DNA of 64,000 bases from Erinaceus europaeus (GCF_950295315.1 NC_080166.1:103261693-103325692), one strand, 5' to 3'; numbered from the stretch's first letter, positions 43,372 to 56,089 are shown. Translations and numbers: made by a program. Notes: generated from the sequence alone by a model not told the origin.

Positions 43372-46300
43372 TCAGCTTCTGTTGATGAGTGGGATCATCC
43401 CATACTCATCTTTATCTTTCTGACATAGTTCACTGAACATAATTCCTTCTAGCTCTGACCAAGATGGGTCAGAGAAGGTGGGTTCATTGTTCTTGATAGC
43501 TGCGTAGTATTCCATTGTGTATATATACCACAGCTTTCTCAGCCACTCGTCTGTTGTTGGGCACCTGGGTTGCTTCCAGGTTTTAGCTATTATGAATTGT
43601 GCTGCTATGAACATAGGAGTACACACCTCTTTTTGGTTGGGTGTTATGGAGTCCTTGGGGTATAACACCGGGAGAAGAATTAATGGGTCATATGGAAGGT
43701 CCATGTCTAGCCTTCTGAGAGTTTTCCAGACTGCTCTCCACAGAGGCTGTACCAATTTACATTCCCACCAGCAATGTAAAAGGGTTCCTCTGTCCCCACA
43801 TCCTCTCCAGCATTTGTTGCTGCTGTCCTTTTTGATGTATGCCATTCTTACAGGAGTGAGGTGGTATCTTAGTGTTGTCTTAATTTGCATTTCTCTGACA
43901 ATCAGTGACCTAGAGCAGTTTTTCAGATGTTTGTTAGCCTTTTGGATCTCCTCTATGGTGAATGTTTTGTTCATTTCCTCTGCCCATTTTTGGATGGGGT
44001 CATTTGCTTTTTTGGTGCTAAGTTTGCTGAGCTCTTTATATATTTTGGTGATTAGTTTCTTGTCTGATGTCTGGCATGTGAAGATCTTCTCCCATTCTGT
44101 GAGGGGTCTCTCTGTTTGTTTAATAGTTTCTTTGGATGTGCAGAAGCTTTTCAATTTGATGTAGTCCCATTGGTTTGTTTCTGCTTTAGTCTTCCTTACA
44201 ATTGGGTTTGATTCATCAAAGATGTCCTTGAGGTGTATGTGGGAAAGTGTTTTACCAATGTTTTCCTCTAAGTATTTGATTGTTTCTGGTCTGACATGTA
44301 GGTCTTTGATCCATTTGGAGTTGATTTTAGTTTCTGGCGAGATAAAGTGGTTCAATTTAATTCTTCTGCATGTTTCAACCCAGTTTTCTCAGCACCATTT
44401 ATTGAAGAGAGCCTCCTTTTTCCATTTAATCCTTTGGGCCCCCTTATCAAAGATTAGATGCCCATAGGTGTTGGGATTTACTTCTGGGCTTTCAATTCTG
44501 TTCCACTGGTCTGTGTGCCTATTTTTGTTCCAGTACCATGCTGTTTTAATGATGATGGCTTTATAATATAGTTTAAGGTCTGGGCGTGTGATGCCTCCAT
44601 TTCTGTTTCTTTTCCTTAAGATGGTTTTGGCAATTCTAGGTGTTTTCAGGTTCCAGATAAATGATCGTAGTGTTTGTTCTATTTTCTTAAAGAAGCTTGG
44701 TGGAACTTTGATGGGTATTGCATTAAATTTGTATATGGCTCTGGGGAGAATATTCATTTTGATGATATTTATTCTTCCAATCCATGAGCATGGGATATCT
44801 TTCCATTTCTGGGTATCAGTTTCTATTTCCTTGAGTAGCGACTCATAGTTTTCAGCATACAAGTCTTTCACTTCTTTGGTCAACTTTATTCCTAGGTATT
44901 TGATTGATTTTGCTGAAACAGTAAATGGGAGTGATTTCTGGATGTCATCTTCTTAAGATTTAGTGTTTGCATAAAGAAATGCCACTGATTTTTGTACATT
45001 GATTTTGTAGCCTGATACCTTGCTATATTGCCTAATAACTTCCAGTAATTTTCTACTGGATTCTTTGTGTCTTTCTAAGTATACTATCATATCATCTGCA
45101 GATAGTGAGAGCTTGACTTCTTCCCTTCCAATCTGTATCCCTTTGATTTCTTTCTCTTGCCTGATTGCTATGGCAAGAACTTCCAATACTATGTTGAAGA
45201 GAAACGGTGACAGTGGACAGCCCTGTCTAGTCCCCGATCTGAGGGGGAATGCTTTCAGCTTCTGTCCATTGAGTATGATGTTGGCTGTAGGTTTGCTATA
45301 TATAGACTCCACTATCTTGAGGAATTTCCCATCTATTCCCATTTTTTGTAGAGTTTTGAGCATGAATGGGTGTTGGATTTTGTCAAAGGCTTTCTCTGCA
45401 TCTATTGAGATAATCATGTGGTTTTTGGCTTTGATTTTATTGATGTGGTGAATGACATTGATTGAGTTACGAATGTTGAACCAGCCTTGCATTCCTGAGA
45501 TGAATCCCACTTGGTCATGATGAACAATCTTTTGGTGTGTTGCTGTATCCGGTTGGCCAAGATCTTGTTTAATATTTTGGCATCTATGTTCATCAGAGAT
45601 ATTGGTCTGTAGTTTTCCTTTTTTGTTCTGTCCCTATCAGCTTTTGGTATCAGGGTGATGTTGGCTTCATAAAAGGTGGAAGGGAGTATTCCTGTTTCTT
45701 CAATCTTATGGAATAGCTTAAGAAGTATGGGTATTAACTGTTTCCTGAAAGTTTTGTAGAATTCATTTGTGAAGCCATCTGGTATAGGACTTTTGTTGTT
45801 GGGGAAATTCTTAATAACGGTTTCAATTTCTTTGTCTGTGATTGGTGCATTTAGATTTTGTAGTTCTTCTTGGTTCAGTTTTGGAAGTGCATAGGTTTCT
45901 TGGAATTGTTCCATTTCTTCCAGATTCTCTAGCTTGGTGGCATATAGTTCTTTATAGATGTTTCACAGGATTCTCTGGATTTCTGTGGTGTCAGTTGTGA
46001 TATCTCCTCTATTCTATTAATTTGAGTCTCCTCTATTCTATTAATTTGAGTCTTTGATTCTATTAATTTGAGTCTTCTCTCTTTTTTGTTTGGTGAGTCT
46101 GGCTAGGGGTTTGTCAATTTTGTTTAATCTTTCAAAGAACCAACATTTGGCTTCATTGATCTTTTGTATGGTTCTTTTATTTTCGATGTTATTTATTTCT
46201 GCTCTAACTTTAGTGATTTCTGTCCTTCTGGGTGCTTTAGGGTTCCTTTGTTCCTCTTCCTCTAAGTCCTTGAGGTGTGTAGTAAGGTCTTTCATTTGGC

Positions 46301-47269
46301 TTCTTCTTGGTGTTTTATATGTGATTGTATGGCTATAAGTTTCCCTCTCAGTACTGCTTTAGCTGTGTCCCAAATATTTTGATATGTTGTGTCTTCATTT
46401 TCATTTGTTTCCAGGAACATTTGAATTTCCTGTTTGAGTGAGTCTCTGACCCAGTGGTTCTTAAGGAGCATGTTGTTTAGTTTCCAAATTCTATGTCTTT
46501 TAATAATTTTCCGTTTGTTGTTAAATGTTAGTTTTACTCCACTGTTGTCTGAGAAGATACTTGGGATGATTTCAATGCTCTTGAATTTATTGATGCTGTC
46601 TTTGTGGCCTAACATGTGGTCTATCCTTGAGTATGTGTTATGTGGATTTGAAAAGAAGGTGTATTCCAGTTTTTTGGGGTGGAGGAGTCTGAAAATGTCC
46701 AAGAGGTCTAGTCTGTCAATCTCTTCATTCAATTCTCTTGTATCTTAATTGGTTCTCTGCTTTGTTGATCTGTCTAAGTGTGAGAGTGGGGTATTGAAGT
46801 CTCCCACTATTATTGTATTACTATTGATGTATTTTTTAAATTCTTTCAGTAGATGCTTAATGTATTTAGATGGTCCCTCATTGGGTGCATAGATGTTAAT
46901 AATTGTTAAGTCTTCTTGGCTGATTGACCCTCTAATCATTATGTAATGTCCTTGCCTATCTTTTATTACTTTATTTAATTTAAAATCTATCGTGTCTGAG
47001 ATGAGAATGGCTGTTCCTGCCCTTTTATGTGGACCGTTAGCCTTTATGATAGTTTTCCATCCTTTCACTTTAAGTCTGTGTTTATCTTGTTGTGACAGAT
47101 GGGATTCTTGCAAGCAGCATATGGTTGGGTTATGTTTTCTGATCCATCCCCCCACCCTGTGCCTTTTGATGGGTGAGTTTAAGCCATTGACATTTATTGA
47201 TATTATGGATTTAATGTATTGTAGTGCCATTGTTCTAAAAAACAATTTGTTTACTCTGATATATTGCAA
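43372..47269 (-). pseudogene. L1 ORF2 (endonuclease-RT), multiple stops and frameshifts
   Basis: The endonuclease starts near 47227 ('IISINVNGLNSPIKRHRVG', CCLQESHL, later GDFNTPLS), stops near 46745, and resumes from 46732. The linker lies about 46041-46600. RT is at 44953-45914: '[20 protein letters not shown]', [21 protein letters not shown], and the catalytic site reads SADD (about 45091-45102) instead of FADD. The C-terminal Cys-rich region lies within 43372-44355 ([21 protein letters not shown] knuckle). Several frame changes separate these blocks, so no active enzyme can be made. A short tandem repeat at 46012-46077 disrupts the linker. Confidence 0.9.
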
Positions 47270-47290
47270 GTATTATAGTGATGTTCTTGT

Positions 47291-47572
47291 TTATAAGAGG
47301 TCTTTTAGTACCTCTTTCAGGGCCGACTTGGTTATGGTTGCCTCCTTTAACTGTTGTTTATCTAAGAAGGTTTTGATCCCTCCATATAGCTTGAATGAAA
47401 GTCTAGCAGGATATATTATCCTTGGTTGAAACCCTTTTTCATTCAGGGCTCGATAGATATCTTGCCACTCCCTTCTGGCTTTTAGAGTTTGAGTGGAGAA
47501 GTCTGAAGATAATATTATGGGTTTTCCCTTGTATGTGACTTTTTGTTTTCCTCTTGCAGCCTTTGGTGCCAC
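47291..47572 (-). pseudogene. L1 ORF1 C-terminal fragment
   Basis: 93 codons ending before ORF2. 'RREWQDIYRALNEKGFQPRI' and 'YPARLSFKLYGGIKTFLDKQ' match the conserved RRM/C-terminal domain of L1 ORF1p, the RNA-binding chaperone. The coiled coil and N-terminus are missing because of the internal deletion. The ATG at 47572 is fortuitous. Confidence 0.85.
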
Positions 47573-47859
47573 CTCTTATTGACTGGCCTGCTAAAGGTAG
47601 AAAATCCTACCGTTGCTGATGATGCGATCAGAGCACTCGCTGTTAGCAGCTTCTCAGTCCGCCATTATCCTCCTCCCCCCTCTTGCCTATTTCTTATCAC
47701 AGTTTATATGTATCTAATAAAACTGCCACTTTCATATTAAATACCAACAAAAACATTCTAGTACCTTTTATTTTTCTTTACCCAACAGTCCCAGTCTTGT
47801 AGGACAAATATGTATTTTTCTTTTGAGTAATGTTCAGAATAAAGGGAAATATCATTTTT

Positions 47860-48028
47860 ATTTTTTCAAAAATGTTTAATTATGATAAGACAGAGAAACA
47901 TCAAGAAAGAAAGGGGACAGAGAGACAGAGAAAGATTTCTCTCCAGCTTTTACACTTAGAAGTAGGAATCAGGGTCTTGAACCCAGATCCTTGTACATTT
48001 TGAACTGTGTGGCACCTGTTGGCCCCTG
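47860..48028 (-). repeat. Hedgehog SINE, second subfamily, diverged
   Basis: Antisense: ATGATAAGACAGAGAAACATC body, GTCTTGAACCCAGATCCTTG head complement, ending CACCTGTTGGCCCC. The module is degenerate. Confidence 0.65.
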
Positions 48029-48029
48029 A

Positions 48030-48970
48030 TATTTAATTTTCAATGATTTTAATTCATGATTTCCTGTACTTAATCTTAAGTACCACAAATTTCTGAGTTG
48101 AATTGTTAAAGATGGAAAGTCATGCTCTGTATTGTAAGTGTTAATAACTCTGTTACTGGTGTACTGGTGTTCTCTGTGAAAACCACAGGATATATATATC
48201 TGTATACAATGAATATAAATTGAAGACATGAATAATTATTTAAAAAAATATGTAACTATATAAACTACATAAATTTCTTGAATATACTAGTCTATATTAT
48301 GTGAGTCAGAAATCTACATTAATTTAAATTCAATCTCTGTATTAAAATGTACTAAATATCATGGTTACTAAATTTCTACAATAAATTTTGAGGGGTTTTT
48401 TTGCCATAAAAGAGTTAAATATTTTGAAACTTCTTATAGCACTATACTATTGAGCTGTTTGTCTTTGTCTATTCACCTTTCTAATAACATTCATTATTTT
48501 TTAACCACCAGCATAACCCTAGTTTTATGCAAACTCAGTTTTATCTTTGAAGGCCATGGAACTTACATCAATCATTTTCCCTCCTTAATTTTCCAAACAG
48601 TAAAATCTGGCAATTCCTCTTCCTAGTGTTTGTTATCACAACAAACTCTTGAAAATTTTTAATGAGCTTGACTCTAAGCTTCATGAACTTGCTTCATGAA
48701 GCAAAATATTTTATGTTGCAGCTGAATAGCAGCTCCACTTCTTAAATAAATCTAGATATGTTCTGTAAGAGGTGATAGTTTTGTCGAATGTTCATGTCAA
48801 TGGAGGGAGAGGATAACAATGGGTAGGCTGTTCACGCACAACGCTGTCCATAGAAAATAGCCAAGAGCTATCTCTTCTCTACTGAGAGAGCAGAGCATTC
48901 AGATAATTTATATCAGTTTTGTGGCTTATAATGTTTTAAGGGGAAACATCTAGCTTTACAAAATAAATCT
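48030..48970. other. Unique AT-rich sequence
   Basis: No gene or known repeat recognised. Confidence 0.5.
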
Positions 48971-48972
48971 AG

Positions 48973-49295
48973 GGAGTCGAGCAGTAGCTCAGCGGGTTAA
49001 GCACACATGACACAAAGTACAAGGACCAGCATAAGGATCTCGGTTTGAGCCCCCAGCTCCCCACCTGCAGGGGGGTTGCTTAACAGGCGGTGAAGCAGGT
49101 CTACAGGTGTCTATCTCTCTTTCCCCCTCTTTGTCTTCCCCTCCTCTCTCCATTTCTCTCTGTGGTATCCAACAACAATGGCATCGATAACAACAATAAT
49201 AATAACAACAACGATTAAAGAAAAAAAGATAGCCTCCAGGAGCAGTGGATTCATGGTACAGGCACCAAGCCCCCGCAGTAACCATGGAGGCAAAA

Positions 49296-49330
<35 letters not shown>

Positions 49331-49334
49331 ATAT
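48973..49334 (+). repeat. Hedgehog long-form SINE
   Basis: Sense full copy: GGGAGTCGAGCAGTAGCTCA, B-box GGTTTGAGCCC, CACCTGCAGGGGGG module, CAACAACAATGG tail, CCTCCAGGAGCAGTGG module, and a (AAAT)n tail at 49292-49333. Confidence 0.92.
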
Positions 49335-50135
49335 TAAATATAAAATGTATTCTGGGTCAATGATTCCACTTCATCATAAGCAGTCACCTCCTGTATGTAA
49401 GTCTCCTTTTTTCACTTTTTTTTTATTGACAGCCACAGCATTTCAGACAATGACTTTTCTATTTCCACACATCAGTATGCATTTAAACTGTCCCCAAGGA
49501 AGCTCCCCAGTTAACATTCCTCATTGTACCTCAGAGCTCTTAAAGCTCATTCATATACTTTTCCCTAGAGAACAAAGCATTGGAAAAAGATATCCCAAAA
49601 CCTATTTACTTTTTTAATTCAATGATCCATTAAATGTGGATTTCTAACAATTCATCTTATTAGCTTTTTAAAAAGAAATGAGTCTATAATAATTATTTAT
49701 ATTCATAGAAAAGTGGTATGTAGGAATCATTATTAAAATCCTTAATTTTCCTCTCACACAACCTAGTAACTTTGAGTTTTACATATTACTATTCATGTAC
49801 AAAGATTTTCCTTTTGTAAGTATTTTCATCAACAATCAGTCCAGATTAGTCACTGACATCTAGGAAAATTCACTTGTATAATTTATTAGAACTGCCATTT
49901 TGGATGAGGGAGATGGTGTGTATCCTCACCAACCTCCAAATAATCTGGCTTCAGTACCACCCCTGCTGAAAACCCAAAAGAATAGACTTAGATAACTTTT
50001 CCAAAACTTCCAATCTTTTCCAAAGGCAGTCTTATTCCAAAACAGTTTTTCAACAGTTAAGAATTATTATTTTAGAAAACTCAGGAGTTGAATTTTTAGG
50101 AAAATCAATCTTGCTTTTGCAAGTTCAGTATGGAA
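49335..50135. other. Unique sequence
   Basis: A weak third-subfamily SINE remnant at 49905-49985; otherwise nothing recognised. Confidence 0.45.
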
Positions 50136-50139
50136 ATTT

Positions 50140-50780
50140 ATTTTTTATATTTTTATTATATATATTTATTTTACATATTTTATTATTGATTTACGAAATT
50201 ATGGGACAACAGAGGTATAACGCCATACCATTCCCACTGACAGAGTTGATATTCCCTCCTTTAGAAACTGTAGTAATTCTCCCAAGGTCATAAAAATGAA
50301 TTGACAATTATTTCTATAATTATCTGACTAAATTTATGCGTATTTGCCCATTCTTCAACTGTCCTGCCCTTTTCTCCCCTCCAAACCAAGCCTATATCCA
50401 CTGCCACTTCCAAAAGTCCTACCTTTTTCTTTTTCCTCTTCTCTCTCCAGGTCCTGAAGGAATAGTCGTTAAGAGCCCTCTAGTTATCGTCCTTTAACAT
50501 TTCTCCCCCTCTGGGAGTATGAGTCAAAACATTTTTTTTTTCCTTTTATGATTTTTTTTATTGGGGAATTAATGTTTTACATTCAACAGTAAGTACAATA
50601 GTTTGTACATGCATAACATTCCCCAGTTTCCCATATGGGGTGGAGAAAGTAGGAGTTCTGGCTTCTGTAATTGCTTCTTTGCTGGACATGAACATAGGCA
50701 GGTCGATCTATACCCCCATCCTGTGTCTATCTTTCCCTAGTGGGGTAGTTATCTAGAGAGGTGAGGCTCTTCTTCAGTAT
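50140..50780 (-). mobile_element. Two stacked old L1 3' UTR fragments
   Basis: 50140-50530 and 50535-50780 are both antisense L1 3' UTRs; the second restarts with a T-tract at 50532-50539 and 'GGAGTTCTGGCTTCTGTAAT', homologous to 51140-51160. Likely one L1 inserted into another. Confidence 0.6.
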
Positions 50781-50958
50781 GAAACTTGAAAGGATTATAA
50801 TGAACAAAATGAAAAATAAAGTTGGAAAGTTTTGAATGAATGCACAGTAAATTTCAGAGAATGTACTATATATTCTGGAAACATACTAGGGCAAGATATA
50901 TTATTTAAATACTGCTTTTAAGAGACAAAGTTTAATGTTAATGCTGAAATCAAATTTT

Positions 50959-52760
50959 TTTAAAAAATTTTTTATTTAAGAAAGGATTAATGAACAAAAA
51001 CATAAGGTAGGAGGGGTACAACTCCACACAATTCCCACCACCCAATCTCCATAACCCACCCCCTCCCATGATAGCTTTCCCATTCTCTAGCCCTCTGGGA
51101 GCATGGACCCAGGGTCATTGAGGGTTGCAGAAGGTAGAAGGTATGGCTTCTGTAATTGCTTCCCCGCTGAACATGGGGGTTGACTGGTCAGTCCATACTC
51201 CCAGTCTGCCTCTCTCTTTCCCTAGTAGGGTGGGTCTTTGGGGAAGCAGAGCTCCAGGGCACATTGGTGGGGTCTTCAGTCCAGGGAAGCCTGGCCAGCA
51301 TCCTGGTGGCATCTGGAACCTGGTGATTGAAAAGAGAGTCAACATACGAAGCCAAACAATTTGTTGAGCAATCATGGATCCCAAGCTTGGAATAGTGGAG
51401 AGGAAGTGTTAGGGAGGTACTCACTGCAAACTCTAGTGTACTTCTGCTTTCGGGTATATATTTTGCAGTAGTTTATGGGTACGTGTGCACATAAGCTCTC
51501 TCTCACAGAAACTGGTGTATATCTAGGTTATGGGACTTTGTTAGAAAGTGAACTACCTGAGATGAAATAAGAGTGTACTATAAAAGGAAAGGTCTCATGC
51601 GAGTAATGAAGCTGAAGGGTTGTCATTCCACATGTGAAGTCTCTGGACACAGTCTGAGGTGAAGCATGTTGAGGTGGCAATCATTGCGTTGGTTAGGTTG
51701 TGATCGGCGGATGCAATATTATTTGGTTTGGATTGGGAGATGCATACGGGAAAGTGGGCCCTATCCAAGGGTTTCAGGACTGGGGGAAGTAGGGGCTCTA
51801 TAGTGGAGATGTGAGGTTCCTGCTGTCTTAGGGTTCAAAAAGACAATTGATAGTTAATGTTATCATCACATTATTTGTTAATTGGGTTAACTTTGAAAAG
51901 TCTTTTTGTTATGGTTTGCTGTACAGTATCCAGTATCTTGTATATAGCTGTGCTATTGGATGCTTCTAATCTACTTGGTCTAGGCTTTTGAGAGAGTCCG
52001 CGTATCAAATACACAGCCTATATATTAAAAGGATTCAGTTTGTGTCTTGAGAAACTTTGAGACATACAATTGATTTTCCCCCCTATCATATTAATTAACT
52101 ACTGATTTATATGTCTACATTTTGCTAGGAGTGTGCATAAACACCATTCCCACCACCAAAGGACTGTGACCCATCCCTCCCGCCCACTCCCACCCCCCAC
52201 TGGCCCAGGAAGCTATATGTCTACCCCTTACCACTGGGTTTTTACTTTGGTGCCCTACTTACAATTTGGTCAGGTCCTGCTTTTAGTTTCCCTTTCAGAT
52301 CTTCTTACTCAACTTCTCTTGATGAGTGGGATCATCCCATACTCATCTTTACCTTTCTGACTTAGTTCACTTAACATAATTCCTTCTAGCTCTGTCCAAG
52401 ATGGGTCAGAGAAGGTGGGTTCATTGTTCTTGATAGCTGCATAGTATTCCATTGTGTATATATACCACAACTTTCTCAGCCACTCATCTGTTGTTGGGCA
52501 CCTGGGTTGCTTCCAGGTTTTAGCTATTATGAATTGTGCTGCTATGAACATAGGAGTACACACCTCTTTTTGGTTGGGTGTTATGGAGTCCTTGGGGTAT
52601 AACCCCAGGAGAGGAATTACTGGGTCATATGGAAGGTCCATGTCTAGCCTTCTGAGAGTTTTCCAGACTGCTCTCCACAGAGGCTGTACCAATTTACATT
52701 CCCACCAGCAATGTAAAAGGGTTCCTCTGTCTCCACATCCTCTCCAGCATTTGTTGCTGA
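50959..52760 (-). mobile_element. L1, 5'-truncated in ORF2, 15-bp TSD
   Basis: Flanked by CTGAAATCAAATTTT at 50944-50958 and 52761-52775. Contains the complete 3' UTR and the ORF2 C-terminus (52309-52760: [38 protein letters not shown], 'EYGMIPLIKRS' end). It is very similar to the L1s at 1450-3400 and 42124-47679, so it belongs to a young hedgehog L1 subfamily. The ORF2 fragment is open to its stop. Confidence 0.92.
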
Positions 52761-52938
52761 CTGAAATCAAATTTTAAATAATGCACATGAAACAGTGTTT
52801 TCCTCCAATTCATCTCAGAAGTACAAATTGCTCCTGTGCTAAATATGAATAGACATGTGCCCTAAGGGTTTATAGTGGTTGGCATGTATATACTTTCCCC
52901 ATATTTGGGAGCTTGTCTCTACCCTCATCGAGCTCTCT

Positions 52939-53251
52939 TTATTTTTTTAAAGTTTTTTTCTTTTAATATTTATTTATTTATTCCCTTTTGTTTCCATTGT
53001 TATTTTATTGTTGTAGTTATTACTGTTGTTGTTATTGATGTCTTTGTTGTTGTTAGATAGGACAGAGAGAAATAGAGAGAGGAGAGGAAGACATAAAGAG
53101 GGGGAGAGAAAGATAGACACCTGCAGACCTGCTTCATCACTTGTGAAGACTCCCCTGCAGGTCAGGAGCCAGGGGCTTGAACAGGAATCCTTATGCCTGT
53201 CCTTGTGCTTTGTGCCACGTGTGCTTAACCCACTGCGCTACCACCTGACTG
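52939..53251 (-). repeat. Hedgehog tRNA-derived SINE with 17-bp TSD
   Basis: Antisense, flanked by CCCTCATCGAGCTCTCT (52922-52938) and CCCTCATCAAGCTTTCT (53252-53268). Confidence 0.9.
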
Positions 53252-53490
53252 CCCTCATCAAGCTTTCTAGTCCTAATCTCAACTCTGATACCATCTCCCC
53301 AGACAGTACCCTTAGCCCACTTTCATGTTAGCTGCTGAGCTCAGGCAAAAATTAGTAAAGTCATGGGTCCCTTGCAATATACCTAAAATAGACTTCCTAG
53401 CTTCTTCCAATATGTAGACCCCAATGTCATCTGCTATACTATTACCTTGAGGTTGCTGATTATTAAACAATTTGTTCTGCTGTATATCTT

Positions 53491-53765
53491 TTTTTAAAAA
53501 AAAGAACTTTTAAAATATTTATTTATTTATTCCTTTTTGTTGCCCTTGTTTTATTATTGTAGTTATTGTTGTTGGATAGGACAGAGAGAAATGGAGAGAG
53601 GAGGGGAAGACAGAGAGGGGGAAAGATAGACACCTGCAATCTGCTTCACCACCTATGAAGAGACTCCCCTGCAGGTGGGGATCTGGGGGCTCGAATGAAG
53701 ATCCTTCCACAGGTCCTTGCGATTTCGCCATATGCGCTTAACCTGCTGCACTACTGCCCAACTCC
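53491..53765 (-). repeat. Hedgehog tRNA-derived SINE with 16-bp TSD
   Basis: Antisense, flanked by perfect TTCTGCTGTATATCTT (53475-53490 and 53766-53781). Typical body and module; head ends CTACTGCCCAACTCC. Confidence 0.92.
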
Positions 53766-54699
53766 TTCTGCTGTATATCTTAATGCTTCTCAGCTACCAA
53801 GTTGCAGATGCTACTATCATGCCAACCTGACTTCCCTGAGCAGACGACCTCACCAATGTGTCCTGGAACCTTACCTCCCCAAAGCCCTATCTCACCAGGG
53901 AGACATATAAACAAACTGGGGATATGGATTGACTTGTTAACATCCATGTCCAGCAGTGAAGCAATTACAGAAGCCAGATCTCCCACCTTCTGCTCCCCAT
54001 AAATATCTCTGGTCCATACTCCCAGAGGGATAAAGAGTAGGGAAACTTCTAATGGAGAGAGGAGGGGATATGGAACTCTGGTGGTGGACATTGACTTGTA
54101 TAAAATTCTTCCTTTCTTATCCCATAATCTTGTCAATCATTATTAAATCACTAATAAAATTAAATTAAAATTTTAAAAGAGAAGTACAAATTATAATGGT
54201 AAAGACTGGTGGATATATTTTTACTCAGTTAATGTGTTTCCATGGAATTTTACATTATTTGAAATTCAAGAGAAGAACATTTTATTTCATAGAAAGTGTA
54301 AGTTCACAGACTACTGTCATATACTATATTCTCCATACCATTATGGACCTTCAGATTACTGCTATGGTGTCTGAAGAAGAAATCCATATGCCTGTAACCA
54401 CAACCTAGGCCCTCAGGAAGTGAAATGTTTGTCTCTGAGGTCATACATATTTCTCTCCCTTCTATCACTTACCTCTTATGCATGTATAGCCAAATAAATT
54501 ATCTTTGTGACTTTTTGTCACAAAAAAATAGAATTGTCGTGACAATCTTAGACTAAGGGCTATACTATGTCTAAATTTCCTGTAAAATTTCCTATTTTTA
54601 TTTTTTAAACACATATTTCTTCCACAATTTTCCATAAATTTAAGTTTCTTAAGACCTTATCATTAGTCTTAAGTTTTCTTTGCAAGTAAGATATCATGG

Positions 54700-54835
54700 G
54701 GGACAGGTTGTTGGTTAACAATGTTAACATTGGTGAGGAGCCAGGTTCAAGTCCATAGTCCCCACCTGCAGAAGAGATGTTTCAAAAGAGGTAGGACAGT
54801 GTTAGAGATGTCTCCTTCTCTGTTTCTCTCTCCCT
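54700..54835 (+). repeat. Old SINE fragment
   Basis: GAGGAGCCAGGTTCAAGTCC, CCCCACCTGCAGAAGAGATG and a TCTCTGTTTCTCTCTC stretch keep SINE order but are diverged. Confidence 0.55.
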
Positions 54836-54839
54836 CTAT

Positions 54840-55015
54840 ATATCCCTTCTTGGTCCATACTCCCAGAGGGATAAAGAGAAGGGAACCTTCCCATAGAGGA
54901 GCTGGGACATGGAATTCTGGTGGTGAAAACTGTATGAAATTGTACCCCTTGCCCCACAATCTTGTCGATCATTATTAAATCACTAATATAAATGTTTAAA
55001 AAAACATAAAAGTTG
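54840..55015 (+). mobile_element. Old L1 3' terminus
   Basis: Sense L1 end: CTTGGTCCATACTCCCAGAGG to AATCTTGTCGATCATTATTAAATCACTAATATAAATG with A-rich tail; parallels 54005-54170. Confidence 0.7.
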
Positions 55016-55299
55016 AAAAATAAAAAATAAAGAAAAATCCAGATACTTCATCTCAACTCAAACTCTGGTGGCAAATAAATAAATAAATATATATATAAAT
55101 GTGTGTCACAAGCAATATTAACACCCCAAACAAGAATGAAACTTACTTTCAAAAACTCTGAGCATAAATATTGTCAGTTTGTGAATTCATTTATTAGATA
55201 TAATTTATACACTGTAGATATATGAAACAAGGTTGCAAGTAGAGTTGTTCAACTTTTCCTGAATCCGTAGTACTATTACTAATTGTGTAAGAAGATAAT

Positions 55300-55455
55300 G
55301 ATCCGAATGAGCAAAATAGTTCACTTGGATAGTGTGTTTTGCTGTGCCATGTATGTGATCCAACTCTGAGACTTGCCCTCACTGCCTTAATGGAAGTCAT
55401 AGTGCTGTGATTTCTTTCATTATTTTCCTTTGTCTCAGAAAAAAAAAAAAAAGAT
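55300..55455 (+). repeat. Possible third-subfamily SINE, diverged
   Basis: A moderate-complexity segment ending TTGTCTCAGAAAAAAAAAAAAAAG (A-tract 55439-55452) with a degenerate head; low confidence. Confidence 0.4.
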
Positions 55456-55967
55456 TGGTCAGTTGCATGGTCACATCTTTGTAGTCAACACACTAAGACA
55501 GTACATTTTTGTAGTATCTAAAGGTCTTAGCATTCATCCTTAAAGTCTTCTTCAGAGGCAATAACAATGAACAAGCAGTTATTTACCTTGTATCAGATAC
55601 TTATTTTGATTCACATTTACTGAAAAAATAATAATCATGCAAACAAAAAAGATTAAAATGTAGAAGATTATTGTAAATGAGCTCTCTAAAGATTTTAAAG
55701 ACTTTTCTGACAAACACTTCAAATATGACATTTTAGCTTGCACACCAAATCTTCTACTCTTAATAGCTAGTCTATATCACCCATTGTGTGTGTCGTGTTT
55801 TTAAAGAAATTTTTTAGATGCATTTATGATTGTCAAGAACAGAATACATAAACTAAAAAACAAAAATGTGGAAAAGTTAGTCACACAGCTTAATGGATCA
55901 TTTAGCAATATTTGTTTCTCTGGTCCAATACCAACTTTAACTACACTCTTTCTTCATATTTCCAGAA

Positions 55968-56089
55968 AAGCTACAATGCAATTTTCAGCTACTTCTCCCA
56001 ACAGTGGTCGATTAAAAAGTACCTCTGACCTATCCACTGATCCCATCCTGCACCGGCAGTATCCAGAAATTGAGTGCACAGACCTGTGA
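55968..56089 (+). other. Candidate terminal exon (unproven)
   Basis: A strong acceptor-like tract (CTCTTTCTTCATATTTCCAG, ending about 55966) precedes a frame open for about 40 codons to TGA at 56087-56089. Its peptide ends 'QYPEIECTDL', which fits a class I PDZ-ligand pattern (T-x-L). An AATAAA lies about 45 bp downstream (about 56131). No repeat covers it. I do not recognise the protein. It may be a real alternative last exon or chance. Confidence 0.25.

Larger units (their letters stand above)
42124..47679 (-). mobile_element. L1 with both termini but internally deleted; 16-bp TSD
   Basis: 5.56 kb, flanked by perfect CTCTTGCCTATTTCTT duplications (42108-42123 and 47680-47695). Reading the minus strand: a G-rich 5' start, then a GGATAATGGCGGAC motif resembling the YY1-type start of mammalian L1 5' UTRs, and about 100 bp of 5' UTR-like sequence. 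It then jumps (about 47575-47585) into the ORF1 C-terminal part, followed by ORF2, 3' UTR and A-tail. Most of the 5' UTR and the ORF1 N-terminal and coiled-coil regions are absent. The 3' UTR also lacks about 107 bp (near 42488) that other copies have. Coding frames are broken. Confidence 0.9.
52885..54175 (+). mobile_element. Old L1 3' UTR split by two SINEs
   Basis: Sense L1 3' UTR at 52885-52938, 53252-53490 and 53766-54175 ('ACCATCTCCCCAGACAGTACC', 'GGAACTCTGGTGGTGGACATTG', 'AATCACTAATAAAATT' end). SINE insertions interrupt it. Confidence 0.75.

Noticed and set aside
43517..44164. Plus-strand open frames up to 215 codons across 43.5-47.4 kb
   Set aside because: They are antisense shadows of L1 ORF2/ORF1, whose minus-strand translation shows clear endonuclease and RT motifs.
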